From Rhodospirillales bacterium Ga0074136 (GTDB taxonomy: Bacteria; Pseudomonadota; Alphaproteobacteria; Acetobacterales; Acetobacteraceae): a DNA stretch of 53,549 nucleotides. Where the stretch lies: NCBI GenBank assembly GCA_001464375.1, contig LNEW01000125.1, positions 1 to 53,549 of the forward strand. The letters run 5' to 3'. The notes under the pieces are model-generated. The model saw nothing but the letters and a program-made list of their open reading frames with translations. It was not told the DNA's origin and did no database searches. This document shows, piece after piece, positions 46,769 to 53,549 of the stretch (position 1 is its first letter; every line of letters starts with the position of its first letter). Made by a program: the position numbers and the translations under genes.

Positions 46769-47991
46769 GCCGGCACCAGCGCGCCGAGCAGCGCCGGGTC
46801 GGCGCAGCCGGCGCGTCCCTCGGGCGTGGCAGCGGCCGCGCGCGTGGTGCACTGGGCGCGTGTGCAGCCGGCGGCCTGCGCGCAGGCCGCCATGCGCGTG
46901 GCGGCCATCACGGTGTCGATCCAGGGCCCGGCGAACCGCGCAATGCCGAGCGCGATGCCCCATTCCAGCGCCTCCTGGCCGTCCACGCCTTCCAGCACCA
47001 GGCGGGCGGGGTCGATGCGGCGCAGCGCCGCGCTGGCGCCGCGCCCGGCCAGGGCGGGTGACCAGGCGAGCAGCAGCAGGTCGGTGGGCAGGGCTTCCGG
47101 GGCCAGCAACGCCAGCGCGCCGGCGTCGATCCCGCGCGTGGCGAGCCCCCAGCCGGCATGGTGCAGGGCGCGGCGCCGGCCCGACAGGCCATCCGCCAGG
47201 GCTTCGCGCAGCGACAGCGCGGCGATCAGCGCCGGGGCGCCGGGCGGTTCGCCCTCAGGGGCCGGTGGGTCGGGCAACAGCGCGGCCGGCAGGTCGAGCA
47301 GCAACGGCACCGGCGCGGCCAGGCCAAGCAGCGCCTCGCGTCCCGCGGGGTCGGCCAGCAGGCCGGGCAGCCGGGCGCGCAGGCGGTCGCAGGCATGGCG
47401 CAGCAGATCGGGGTCCTCGGCGGCGGGGCCGAGATGCGCCGCCAGCGCCGCCGCCGGCAGCCGCAACCGCAGCAGCGCGAGCCGCCGTGGCTGGCCGGCG
47501 GCGATGTGCAGCACGCCGTCGCGCCGCAGCAACGTGGGCAGCGGGGCGGCGTCGGCCAGCGTCTCCAGGCCGGCGGGCGCGGGGGCGGGCGGCGGCCGCG
47601 GCGCGGCGGGCACCGGCGCGGGCAGGGCCAGCAGGACCGCCATGGCTTCGGGCAGGTGGAGCCGTTCGGGGGCGGTGCCGAACAGGCGCAGCAGCGCGGC
47701 CTCGGCACGGGCGGCGTCGGGCGGGTCGGTCTCGGTCAGCAGCAGGTCGCCGGTCGCGGTCTCCAGGAGGGCGCCGCCGCGCGCCCGGCCGGCTTCCTCG
47801 AGCAGGGCGAGGGCGACGCGCCGGCGCGCATCGGTGCCTGGGGCGGGCAGGTGCAGCGCCAGGCGGCCGGGCGGGCCGCGCAGGGCCCGGCGGATGGCCT
47901 CGGGTCCTGGGCCGGCGGCGGGGCCGGGCGGCACGGCAAGGGCCAGCGGCCCGGCCGGGCCATCGGCGGTGGAGAAAACCTGCGACGGCAT
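46765..47991 (-). CDS. Degenerate EAL-like protein with cysteine-rich tail (first of pair)
   Basis: This 408-residue, Ala/Leu/Pro-rich protein ends like its neighbour (RLVLEGVDGQEALEWGIALG then IARFAGPWID) and thus seems to share a decayed EAL fold. Around residue 60 there is GALLETATGDLLLTE, which may be a vestige of GGDEF. The end contains CAQAAGCTRAQC and a fourth Cys in GRAGC, a possible metal site. ATG 47991 is preferred over 48033 because AGGATG precedes it. Function is unknown; co-translation with the next gene (GTGA overlap) suggests a joint role. Confidence 0.7.
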   Translation of the reverse strand: MPSQVFSTADGPAGPLALAVPPGPAAGPGPEAIRRALRGPPGRLALHLPAPGTDARRRVALALLEEAGRARGGALLETATGDLLLTETDPPDAARAEAALLRLFGTAPERLHLPEAMAVLLALPAPVPAAPRPPPAPAPAGLETLADAAPLPTLLRRDGVLHIAAGQPRRLALLRLRLPAAALAAHLGPAAEDPDLLRHACDRLRARLPGLLADPAGREALLGLAAPVPLLLDLPAALLPDPPAPEGEPPGAPALIAALSLREALADGLSGRRRALHHAGWGLATRGIDAGALALLAPEALPTDLLLLAWSPALAGRGASAALRRIDPARLVLEGVDGQEALEWGIALGIARFAGPWIDTVMAATRMAACAQAAGCTRAQCTTRAAAATPEGRAGCADPALLGALVPA

Positions 47992-48147
47992 CCCTGCATC
48001 CTGCGAGGGCGCGGCGGTGGCGCCCGCGCGCATCCCGCAGGATCACACCGGGCGATGAAGGAAGCGTTTGCGATTCACCCCATCGAAATCGGGGCCAGGA
48101 CATCGTATATGTATGCCAACGAACCCCTGCCGGAGACGCCAACCAAG

Positions 48148-49098
48148 ATGCGCCGAACCGCTTCCCTCCTGACCGCGATGGCCGCGCTGGCCTTCGTTCT
48201 CACACCGATCCTGGCCGAGGCCCGGCCCGGTGGCGGCGGATCCTCGGGCAGCCGCGGCAGCCGCACCTACTCCGCGCCGCCCGCCACGCAGACCGCGCCC
48301 GGCGGCGCGCAGCGCATGGACCGCACGGCGACGCAGCCGGCCAGCCCCGGCGCCGTCTCGCGCCCGGGTGCGGCGCCCGGCGGGGCCCCGGCCTCGCGCG
48401 GCTTCTTCGGTTCCTTCGGCGGCGCGCTGCTGATGGGCGGGCTGATCGGCGGCCTGCTGGGCTTCGGCCTGTTCGGCGGTGGTGCCGGCTTCGGCGCCAT
48501 CCTGGGCATGCTGCTGCAGGTCGCGCTGGTCGGCATCCTGGTGATGCTGGTGGTGCGGTTCTTCCGCCGCCGCCAGCAGCCGGCACTCGCCAATGGGCCG
48601 CAGGCCCATGCCTTCCAGCCGCAGCCCGAGGCCAAGCAGTTCGGTGGTGCCGGCGGCATGAAGGCCGCCGCCCCGGCCGCGCCGGTGGCGATCGGGCCGG
48701 CCGACTACCAGGGCTTCGAGCGCACCCTGGTCGAGGTGAATGCCGCCTGGTCGAAGCGCGACCTGGCTGCCCTGCGCGCCGTCGCAACGCCCGAGATGGT
48801 ATCGTACTTCGCGCAGGACCTGCGCGACCTGGAAGCGCGCAACTGGCGCAACGAGACGCGCGACGTGCGCCTCGAACAGGGCGACCTGGCCGAGGCCTGG
48901 AGCGAGGATGGCGAGGACTACGCCACCGTCGCGATGCGCATCTCGATGCTGGATGCCACCTTCGACAACGCGACGAACGACGTGGTCGAGGGCAGCACGG
49001 TCAAGCGGACCGAGGCAACCGAGGTCTGGACCTTCGTGCGCAAGGGTCCGGGCGGGCGGTGGATGCTGTCGGCGATCCAGCAGACCGCCACCGCCTGA
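48148..49098 (+). CDS. Tim44-domain membrane protein
   Basis: This 316-residue protein has a signal peptide/first helix (ASLLTAMAALAFVLTPILAE), a Gly/Ser/Pro-rich linker, a second hydrophobic region rich in Gly (GGALLMGGLIGGLLGFGLFG, then GILVMLVVRFF near residue 140), and a C-terminal Tim44-like domain (ADYQGFERTLVEVNAAWSKR, DLRDLEARNWRNETRDVRLE, EVWTFVRKGPGGRWMLSAIQ). Alphaproteobacterial Tim44-domain proteins are membrane associated and of unknown exact function. The start at 48148 is preferred over ATG 48112. A clear terminator follows. Confidence 0.87.
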   Translation: MRRTASLLTAMAALAFVLTPILAEARPGGGGSSGSRGSRTYSAPPATQTAPGGAQRMDRTATQPASPGAVSRPGAAPGGAPASRGFFGSFGGALLMGGLIGGLLGFGLFGGGAGFGAILGMLLQVALVGILVMLVVRFFRRRQQPALANGPQAHAFQPQPEAKQFGGAGGMKAAAPAAPVAIGPADYQGFERTLVEVNAAWSKRDLAALRAVATPEMVSYFAQDLRDLEARNWRNETRDVRLEQGDLAEAWSEDGEDYATVAMRISMLDATFDNATNDVVEGSTVKRTEATEVWTFVRKGPGGRWMLSAIQQTATA

Positions 49099-49124
49099 GG
49101 GCCTGGCGCCACGATCGAACGGAG

Positions 49125-49156
49125 AAAGGCCTCCCGCCCTGGCGGGGGGCCTTTTT
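49125..49156 (+). terminator. Rho-independent terminator
   Basis: AAAGGCCTCCCGCC pairs with GGCGGGGGGCCTTT (one G-U pair), followed by TT, 27 bases after the Tim44 stop. This is the clearest intrinsic terminator in the window. Its AAAGG/CCTTT ends make it bidirectional, so it may also stop the leftward hydrolase transcript ending at 49219. Confidence 0.85.
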
Positions 49157-49218
49157 CATGCGCGGTGGCGTAGCCGGCGCCGAGCGCGGCTTGGCGGCTG
49201 GGGCGCCCCGGCGCCCCG

Positions 49219-50154
49219 TCAACGCTCCAGGAACACCCGCACCGGCACCAGCGACGCCTCCGGCGCTTCCTCCTGCGGCACATGGCCGAGGCCCGGCAGG
49301 ACCACGAGGTCGGCGCGCGGCAGCACGGCCAGCCAGTCCTGGCCATGGCTCGCCGGGATCATGCGGTCCTGTTCGCCCCACAACAGCAGCACGGGTTGCG
49401 TGAGGCGCGGCAGGAGCGGGCGCGGGTCCTCGAGCACATGCTGCGCCATGCGCGCCAGAATCGCCGGGCGCACGCCGGGCGCGCGCAGCAGGTCGTGCGC
49501 GCGGCTCACATCGGACTCGGCCATGCGCGACGGATCGGCATAGGCGGGGGCAAGGGTGGCGCGCACCATGCTGCGCGGCATCATCCAGGGCAGCAGGTGG
49601 ACCACCGGCGGCACCGGCTCCGGCGCGCCATAGGGGCGGCCGGGGCTGGCGAAGCCGTCGGGTGCCACCAGCACCAGGCGCCGCACGCGCGTCGGTTCCG
49701 CCAGCGCGAAGCGCCAGGCGATCCGCCCACCCATGGAATTGCCCACCACATCAGCCTGCGCGATGCCGAGCCTGTCCATCAGCGCGGCCAGCACGACCGA
49801 CGCGCGCGCGTCGGAATAGTCGCCGGTCGGGTCGGGGCCGGTCAGCGCGAAGCCCGGCAGGTCGATGCGCACCACGCGGAAGCGGTCGGCCAGCAGCGTC
49901 GCCCAGCCTTCCCAGGTGTGCAGGCTGGCGCCGAAGCCGTGCAGCATGATGACGGCCGGCCCGTCGCGCGGGCCGGTGTCGCGGATGTGCAGGCGCAGCC
50001 CCGCCACATCCAGGAACGCCGAGGGCGGCCCGGCATGCGCGGCGCGCAACACGGCAGCGTCCTCGTCAGGCGTGTAGAGCCACATCGCGGCACCGATCAC
50101 CAGAATGAGAAGCCCCGCGCCGATCCAGGCGAGCACGCGCCGGGCCCGCCGCAT
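49219..50154 (-). CDS. Membrane-anchored alpha/beta hydrolase
   Basis: This 311-residue protein has an N-terminal membrane helix (WIGAGLLILVIGAAMWLY) and an alpha/beta-hydrolase domain: HGFGASLHTW, nucleophile in GNSMGGRIAW, and catalytic His in GLGHVPQEE. LLLWGEQDRMIP contains the Asp. It is similar to haloalkane-dehalogenase/epoxide-hydrolase-like families in order of motifs; activity is unknown. Its start overlaps the stop of the RraA-like gene by one base (TGATG). Confidence 0.88.
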   Translation of the reverse strand: MRRARRVLAWIGAGLLILVIGAAMWLYTPDEDAAVLRAAHAGPPSAFLDVAGLRLHIRDTGPRDGPAVIMLHGFGASLHTWEGWATLLADRFRVVRIDLPGFALTGPDPTGDYSDARASVVLAALMDRLGIAQADVVGNSMGGRIAWRFALAEPTRVRRLVLVAPDGFASPGRPYGAPEPVPPVVHLLPWMMPRSMVRATLAPAYADPSRMAESDVSRAHDLLRAPGVRPAILARMAQHVLEDPRPLLPRLTQPVLLLWGEQDRMIPASHGQDWLAVLPRADLVVLPGLGHVPQEEAPEASLVPVRVFLER

Positions 50155-50828
50155 CAGGCGCCCTCGCAGCCCTTGGCGCGCAGGGCTTCCAGCACCCAGG
50201 CGCGGTCATAGGTACCGGCATCGATCGCCGCCTGGGCCTTCTGCTCCTTGGCGTTGTGCGCCTCGGCGGCCGCGATGACGGCTTCCGCATGGGCGCGCGG
50301 GACAACCACCACGCCGTCGGCATCCGCCACGATCAGGTCGCCCGGCATCACCACCTGGCCGCCGCAGGCGATCGGGTGGCCGATCTCGCCGGGGCCGTCC
50401 TTGTAGGGCCCGGACGGCGTCGCACCACAGGCCCAGACGCCGATGTCCATCGCCGCCAGCGCATCGACATCGCGCACCGCGCCATCGAGCACGATGCCCT
50501 GCACGCCGCGCTTCTGCGCGTGCCCGATCATCAATTCGCCCATCAGCGCGATGGAGAGATCCCCCGCGCCATCGCCCACGATGATGTCGCCCGGCGCGGC
50601 CATGTCGCAGGCGCGGTGCAGCAGCAGGTTGTCGCCCGAGCGCGCCTTCACGGTGAAGGCCGGCCCCGCGATCACCTTGCGGCCGCCGAAGGGGCGCAGG
50701 CCGCCGCGCATGGTCTGGATGCGGTTCATCACGTCGCCGATGTTGGCGGCCGGGAGTTTCAGGGCGCGGGCGCAGAGGTCTGGTGCCACGCGCTGCGTCA
50801 CGGGGGCGATGCGGAAGCCGATGGTCAT
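50154..50828 (-). CDS. RraA-like / 4-hydroxy-4-methyl-2-oxoglutarate aldolase family protein
   Basis: This 224-residue protein matches the RraA fold: IGDVMNRIQTMRGGLRPF, GPAFTVKARSGDNLLLHRAC, APGDIIVGDGAGDLSIALMG, VQGIVLDGAVRDVDAL and VVMPGDLIVADADGVVVVPR. The GDxxxALMG and DGxxRD residues are those seen in the HMG/CHA aldolases rather than in E. coli RraA, so a pyruvate-forming aldolase or oxaloacetate decarboxylase role is likely. AGGA lies 8 bases before ATG 50828. Confidence 0.85.
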   Translation of the reverse strand: MTIGFRIAPVTQRVAPDLCARALKLPAANIGDVMNRIQTMRGGLRPFGGRKVIAGPAFTVKARSGDNLLLHRACDMAAPGDIIVGDGAGDLSIALMGELMIGHAQKRGVQGIVLDGAVRDVDALAAMDIGVWACGATPSGPYKDGPGEIGHPIACGGQVVMPGDLIVADADGVVVVPRAHAEAVIAAAEAHNAKEQKAQAAIDAGTYDRAWVLEALRAKGCEGA

Positions 50829-50926
50829 GCGCTGGTCCTGGTCTGTGGGCTCACGCATGGCAGCATGGCCGTGCGCAGGCAACCAGGGGGTGCTCCCGCG
50901 GGAGGCGCGCATCCGCGCCCCCGCGA

Positions 50927-51808
50927 TCAGGGCACCACGATGCGCATCGGCTTTGGCGCCGGGCCGACCGCGACGGGCAGGCACGCCGCCGGATCGCCAT
51001 CCGCCTGGACCGGGATGTCGGGACCCTCGAGCCGCACCTCGGCGGCGCGGTGGATTTCCACGCTGGTCAGGCGCGACAGCAGGCCGAGCGGCAGCGCCGC
51101 GCCGTAGCGCATGGCGGCGAGGGCGCCGGCGCCGCGGAACAGCGCGACGTGAAAGCCTTCCTCCCGCGGGTCGGCGCCGGGGGCGAGCAGGAAGCGCCCG
51201 GCATACAGCCGCCCCTTGGTGACGATGACGCTGGCCGCCGCATCCTCCCGCCCATCCAGCACGCAGCGGATCGGTGCGAAGGGGTAGCGCGGCATCTCGC
51301 GCAGCGTCTGCGCCACATAGGCACCCTTGCCGATGACGCGCTTCAGCCCGGTACGCAGGTGGTGCACCACCGCGGCGTCGAAGCCCGCACCCAGCATCTG
51401 CACGAACAGCAATTCGCGCCCATCGGCGTAGTGCGCCAGGCCCGGATGCAGCAGCGCCGTGCGCCCCATCGCCAGCACCGCCGCCGCGCCCGCCGGCGTG
51501 CGCGGCAGGCCCAGTTCCAGCGCCAGGACATTGGCGGTGCCGAGCGGCAGGACACCGAGCGCGGTCTCCGATCCCGACAACCCCGCCGCGACCTCGGCGA
51601 TGGTGCCGTCCCCGCCGGCGGCGACCACGATCGGCACGCCGTCCCGCGCCGCATCGCGCGCGATCTCGACCGCATGGCCGCGCCGCGCGGTGTCGGCCAC
51701 CTCCGGCCGCATGCCCAGGCCGCGCAGCAGGTCGAGTGCCACGAGCAGCCGGCGTCGGCGGCGGGCGCCGGCGGCGGGGTTGAAGACGATCATCATGCGC
51801 ACGGCCAT
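50927..51808 (-). CDS. Diacylglycerol/lipid kinase family protein (DAGK-cat)
   Basis: This 293-residue lipid kinase has the nucleotide-binding motif AAGGDGTIAEVAAGL with GGDGT, and GVLPLGTANVLALEL, plus [16 protein letters not shown] at the N-terminus, all features of the YegS/DgkB family. It lacks membrane segments. Beyond the kinase domain, the C-terminal part fits the second domain. Its likely substrate is diacylglycerol or sphingosine-like lipid, giving the phospho-lipid. The ATG at 51808 is chosen over 51874 because the extra residues are not family-like. It is divergent from the PlcP-like gene. Confidence 0.87.
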   Translation of the reverse strand: MAVRMMIVFNPAAGARRRRRLLVALDLLRGLGMRPEVADTARRGHAVEIARDAARDGVPIVVAAGGDGTIAEVAAGLSGSETALGVLPLGTANVLALELGLPRTPAGAAAVLAMGRTALLHPGLAHYADGRELLFVQMLGAGFDAAVVHHLRTGLKRVIGKGAYVAQTLREMPRYPFAPIRCVLDGREDAAASVIVTKGRLYAGRFLLAPGADPREEGFHVALFRGAGALAAMRYGAALPLGLLSRLTSVEIHRAAEVRLEGPDIPVQADGDPAACLPVAVGPAPKPMRIVVP

Positions 51809-52023
51809 CGGGCGGGCCTTCTGGCAGCGGGGTGGTGACGATTCGGCGACGCTTCGACGACCACAGCATGACATGGCGGCGCGCGAAGCCTTTGCGCCGC
51901 ATGCTTCATGCAGGATTCACACGCGGCACCGCGGCCGCACTGTATCCGCCACCGCACTTGCAGCACGCCGCCGGAGTCGCGCGGGCGCCCCGCGCGACGG
52001 GGCGCCGTTCCGGAGAGCTTCGG

Positions 52024-52833
52024 ATGCACGATGTCACCCCGCGCCGCCGCTACCGCAGCATCTTCCTGTCGGATGTCCATCTCGGCACCAAGGGAGCGCG
52101 TGGCGACTTCCTGGTGGATTTCCTGAAGAAGGTGGAGTGCGAGCGCCTGTACCTGGTCGGCGACATCATCGACGGCTGGCGCCTGCGCAAATCCTGGTAC
52201 TGGGATGCCGACCACGACGAGGCGATCCGCCTGATCCTGCGCATGGCACGCCACGGGACCGAGGTGATCTACATCCCTGGCAACCACGACGAGATCTTCC
52301 GCGACTGGCTGGGCCTCGAATTCGCCGGCGTGAAGATGGTGCGCGAGGCCGAGCACACCGCCGCCGACGGCCGCCGCTTCCTGGTGATCCATGGCGACGA
52401 ATTCGACGGCGTGATCCGCTACGCCAAGGTGATCGCGCACCTGGGCGACTGGGCCTATGACTGGGCGCTGTTCCTGAACCGCTGGTTCAACGCGGCGCGC
52501 CGGCGCCTGGGCTATCCCTACTGGTCGCTGTCGCAGTGGCTGAAGCGCCAGGTCAAGGAAGCGGTGAAGGCGATCGACCGCTTCGAGACCGCGCTGGCGA
52601 ACGAGGCAAAGCGCCGCGGCCTGGATGGCGTGATCTGCGGGCACATCCACCATGCCGAGATGCGCGTGGTGCAAGGCGTGCTCTACATGAACGACGGCGA
52701 CTGGGTGGAATCCTGCACCGCCCTGGTCGAACACGCCGATGGGCGGTTCGAGCTGGTGGATTGGGTGCAGGAGAACCGGCTGTCCTTCGCGCGCGCGCCG
52801 AAGCGCGCGCCGGCCGCGCTGCCGGTGGCGTGA
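52024..52833 (+). CDS. LpxH/PlcP-like metallophosphoesterase
   Basis: This 269-residue enzyme has the complete calcineurin-like metal set: D17 and H19 in FLSDVHLG, D47 in YLVGDIIDGW, NHDE at 87-90, H123 in VIHGDEFD, and GHIHHAEM. It could be read as UDP-2,3-diacylglucosamine diphosphatase (LpxH). However, alphaproteobacteria normally use LpxI, and the adjacent GT1 gene is the arrangement known for PlcP phospholipase C and Agt glycosyltransferase in lipid remodelling under phosphate limitation in rhizobia and roseobacters. I favour PlcP, producing diacylglycerol; this remains an inference. Confidence 0.8.
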   Translation: MHDVTPRRRYRSIFLSDVHLGTKGARGDFLVDFLKKVECERLYLVGDIIDGWRLRKSWYWDADHDEAIRLILRMARHGTEVIYIPGNHDEIFRDWLGLEFAGVKMVREAEHTAADGRRFLVIHGDEFDGVIRYAKVIAHLGDWAYDWALFLNRWFNAARRRLGYPYWSLSQWLKRQVKEAVKAIDRFETALANEAKRRGLDGVICGHIHHAEMRVVQGVLYMNDGDWVESCTALVEHADGRFELVDWVQENRLSFARAPKRAPAALPVA

Positions 52834-52839
52834 CCCGCC

Positions 52840-53549
52840 ATGGATGATGCGCCCCTGGCGGCCGACAGCATCGGTTCGCGCACCGCGCCCTTGCGCATCC
52901 TCATCGTATCCGACGCCTGGTTCCCGCAGGTGAACGGCGTGGTGCGCACCATGTCCATCGTCGCCGACCAGCTGCGCGCCGGCGGCGACACGGTCGAGGT
53001 GATCGGCCCCGACCGCTTCGTGAACATCCCGATGCCCGGCTATGCCGAGATCCGCCTGGCGATCGCACCGGGGCGGCGGCTGCGCGCGCTGGTCGAGGCC
53101 TTCGCGCCGGACGTGGTGCATATCGCCACCGAAGGGCCGCTCGGCTGGGCGATGCGCGGACTGTGCCGCAAGCGCGGCTGGCCCTTCACCACCGCTTTCC
53201 ACACTCGCTTCCCTGACTATCTGCACGCGCGCACGCGCATTCCGGTGGCGTGGTCCTGGGCGGTTATGCGGCGCTTCCACAATGCCGGCGCGGGCACCTT
53301 CGCCGCCACGCGGTCGTTGCGCGAGGAACTGGTGTCGCGCGGCTTCACCAAGGTGCGCGCCTGGACACGCGGGGTGGACCTGGCGCGGTTCCGCCCCGAG
53401 CCGCGCGACCCGTGGGAGGGGCTGGCGCGGCCGGTGTTCCTGTATGCCGGCCGCGTGGCGGTGGAGAAGGGGATCGAGGCGTTCCTCGCGCTCGACCTGC
53501 CAGGCACCAAGGTGGTGGTTGGGGACGGGCCGGCGCGTGCGGGGCTGAT
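52840..53549 (+). CDS. GT1 glycosyltransferase, Agt-like (cut by window end)
   Basis: The first 236 residues of a family 1 (GT4-type) glycosyltransferase are visible; the frame is open at the window end. LRILIVSDAWFPQVNGVVRT, GDTVEVIGPDRFVNIPMPGY, ATEGPLGWAMRG, TTAFHTRFPDYLHAR, WTRGVDLARFRPE, and FLYAGRVAVEKGIEAFLALD match the alpha-glycosyl/glucuronosyl-diacylglycerol synthase branch adjacent to PlcP genes. It starts 6 bases after the phosphoesterase stop (ATG 52840), so both are in one operon. It should transfer a sugar to diacylglycerol. Confidence 0.85.
   Translation, partial: MDDAPLAADSIGSRTAPLRILIVSDAWFPQVNGVVRTMSIVADQLRAGGDTVEVIGPDRFVNIPMPGYAEIRLAIAPGRRLRALVEAFAPDVVHIATEGPLGWAMRGLCRKRGWPFTTAFHTRFPDYLHARTRIPVAWSWAVMRRFHNAGAGTFAATRSLREELVSRGFTKVRAWTRGVDLARFRPEPRDPWEGLARPVFLYAGRVAVEKGIEAFLALDLPGTKVVVGDGPARAGL

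Noticed and set aside
45570..49403. Open frame of over 1200 codons on the plus strand
   Set aside because: It runs antisense to the EAL-like genes and across the Tim44 gene in another frame; the translation is Arg/Ala/Ser-rich and resembles nothing.
51857..51874. Pho box before the PlcP-like gene
   Set aside because: One half-site fits six of seven bases, but the other fits only four of seven; too weak to list as a feature.

Overview
The window is about 53.5 kb of very GC-rich (roughly 70%) bacterial chromosome, densely packed with genes on both strands. Gene content points to an alphaproteobacterium, most likely a Roseomonas-like member of the Acetobacteraceae. The reasons are a GcrA cell-cycle regulator gene, paired Bug/TctC solute receptors next to CoA-dependent catabolic genes, a class III CoA-transferase, a Tim44-domain protein, a MoxR/DUF58/DUF4159 operon, a phosphatidylethanolamine-methyltransferase-like protein and a LpxH-like/GT1 pair of the rhizobial PlcP-Agt type. 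This is an inference from families; no rRNA or tRNA gene is present to test it.

Layout. 1-9.5 kb: zincin-like protease, CoA-transferase, sulfotransferase, a 24-bp tandem repeat that encodes an octapeptide, a hexapeptide acetyltransferase, then a leftward set of two Bug receptors, an acyl-CoA ligase and a tyrosine-phosphatase-like protein, then NUDIX and DUF1285 genes. 9.6-16.5 kb: rightward MoxR operon (AAA+ ATPase, DUF58, BatA/DUF4159, large envelope protein), with a paired inverted element between its first two genes. 16.7-20.1 kb: ankyrin protein, methyltransferase, DMT exporter, two tandem 123-bp repeats and a frameshifted gcrA. 20.2-24.4 kb: HxlR regulator, MATE pump, an MscS remnant that reads in frame into a YcgN-type protein, DapA-family aldolase/lyase and a cupin. 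24.4-32.7 kb: EamA permease, YgjP-like metallopeptidase, quinone-oxidoreductase-like protein, lipoprotein esterase, TIM-barrel isomerase and a complete Fbp-type ABC importer. 32.8-41.4 kb: amidohydrolase, c-type P460-like cytochrome, glycerol kinase, Na/Pi symporter, SelA-like PLP enzyme and two tandem SMP-30 genes, both broken. 41.6-53.5 kb: SYLF protein, histidine phosphatase, GNAT, ABC-2 exporter, two genes with degenerate EAL-like domains, Tim44-domain protein, hydrolase, RraA-like protein, lipid kinase, and a PlcP/LpxH-like phosphoesterase followed by a GT1 glycosyltransferase cut by the window end.

The genes fall into small uptake-plus-catabolism modules, envelope functions and a possible phosphate-sparing lipid-remodelling locus at the right end. 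The most notable items are three separate short out-of-frame internal deletions (gcrA and both SMP-30 genes), a dispersed 123-bp repeat family, a head-to-head pair of palindromic elements inside the MoxR operon, the octapeptide-repeat mini-gene, and the pair of catalytically dead EAL-like proteins. I found no tRNA, rRNA, CRISPR array, transposase, integrase or phage gene.
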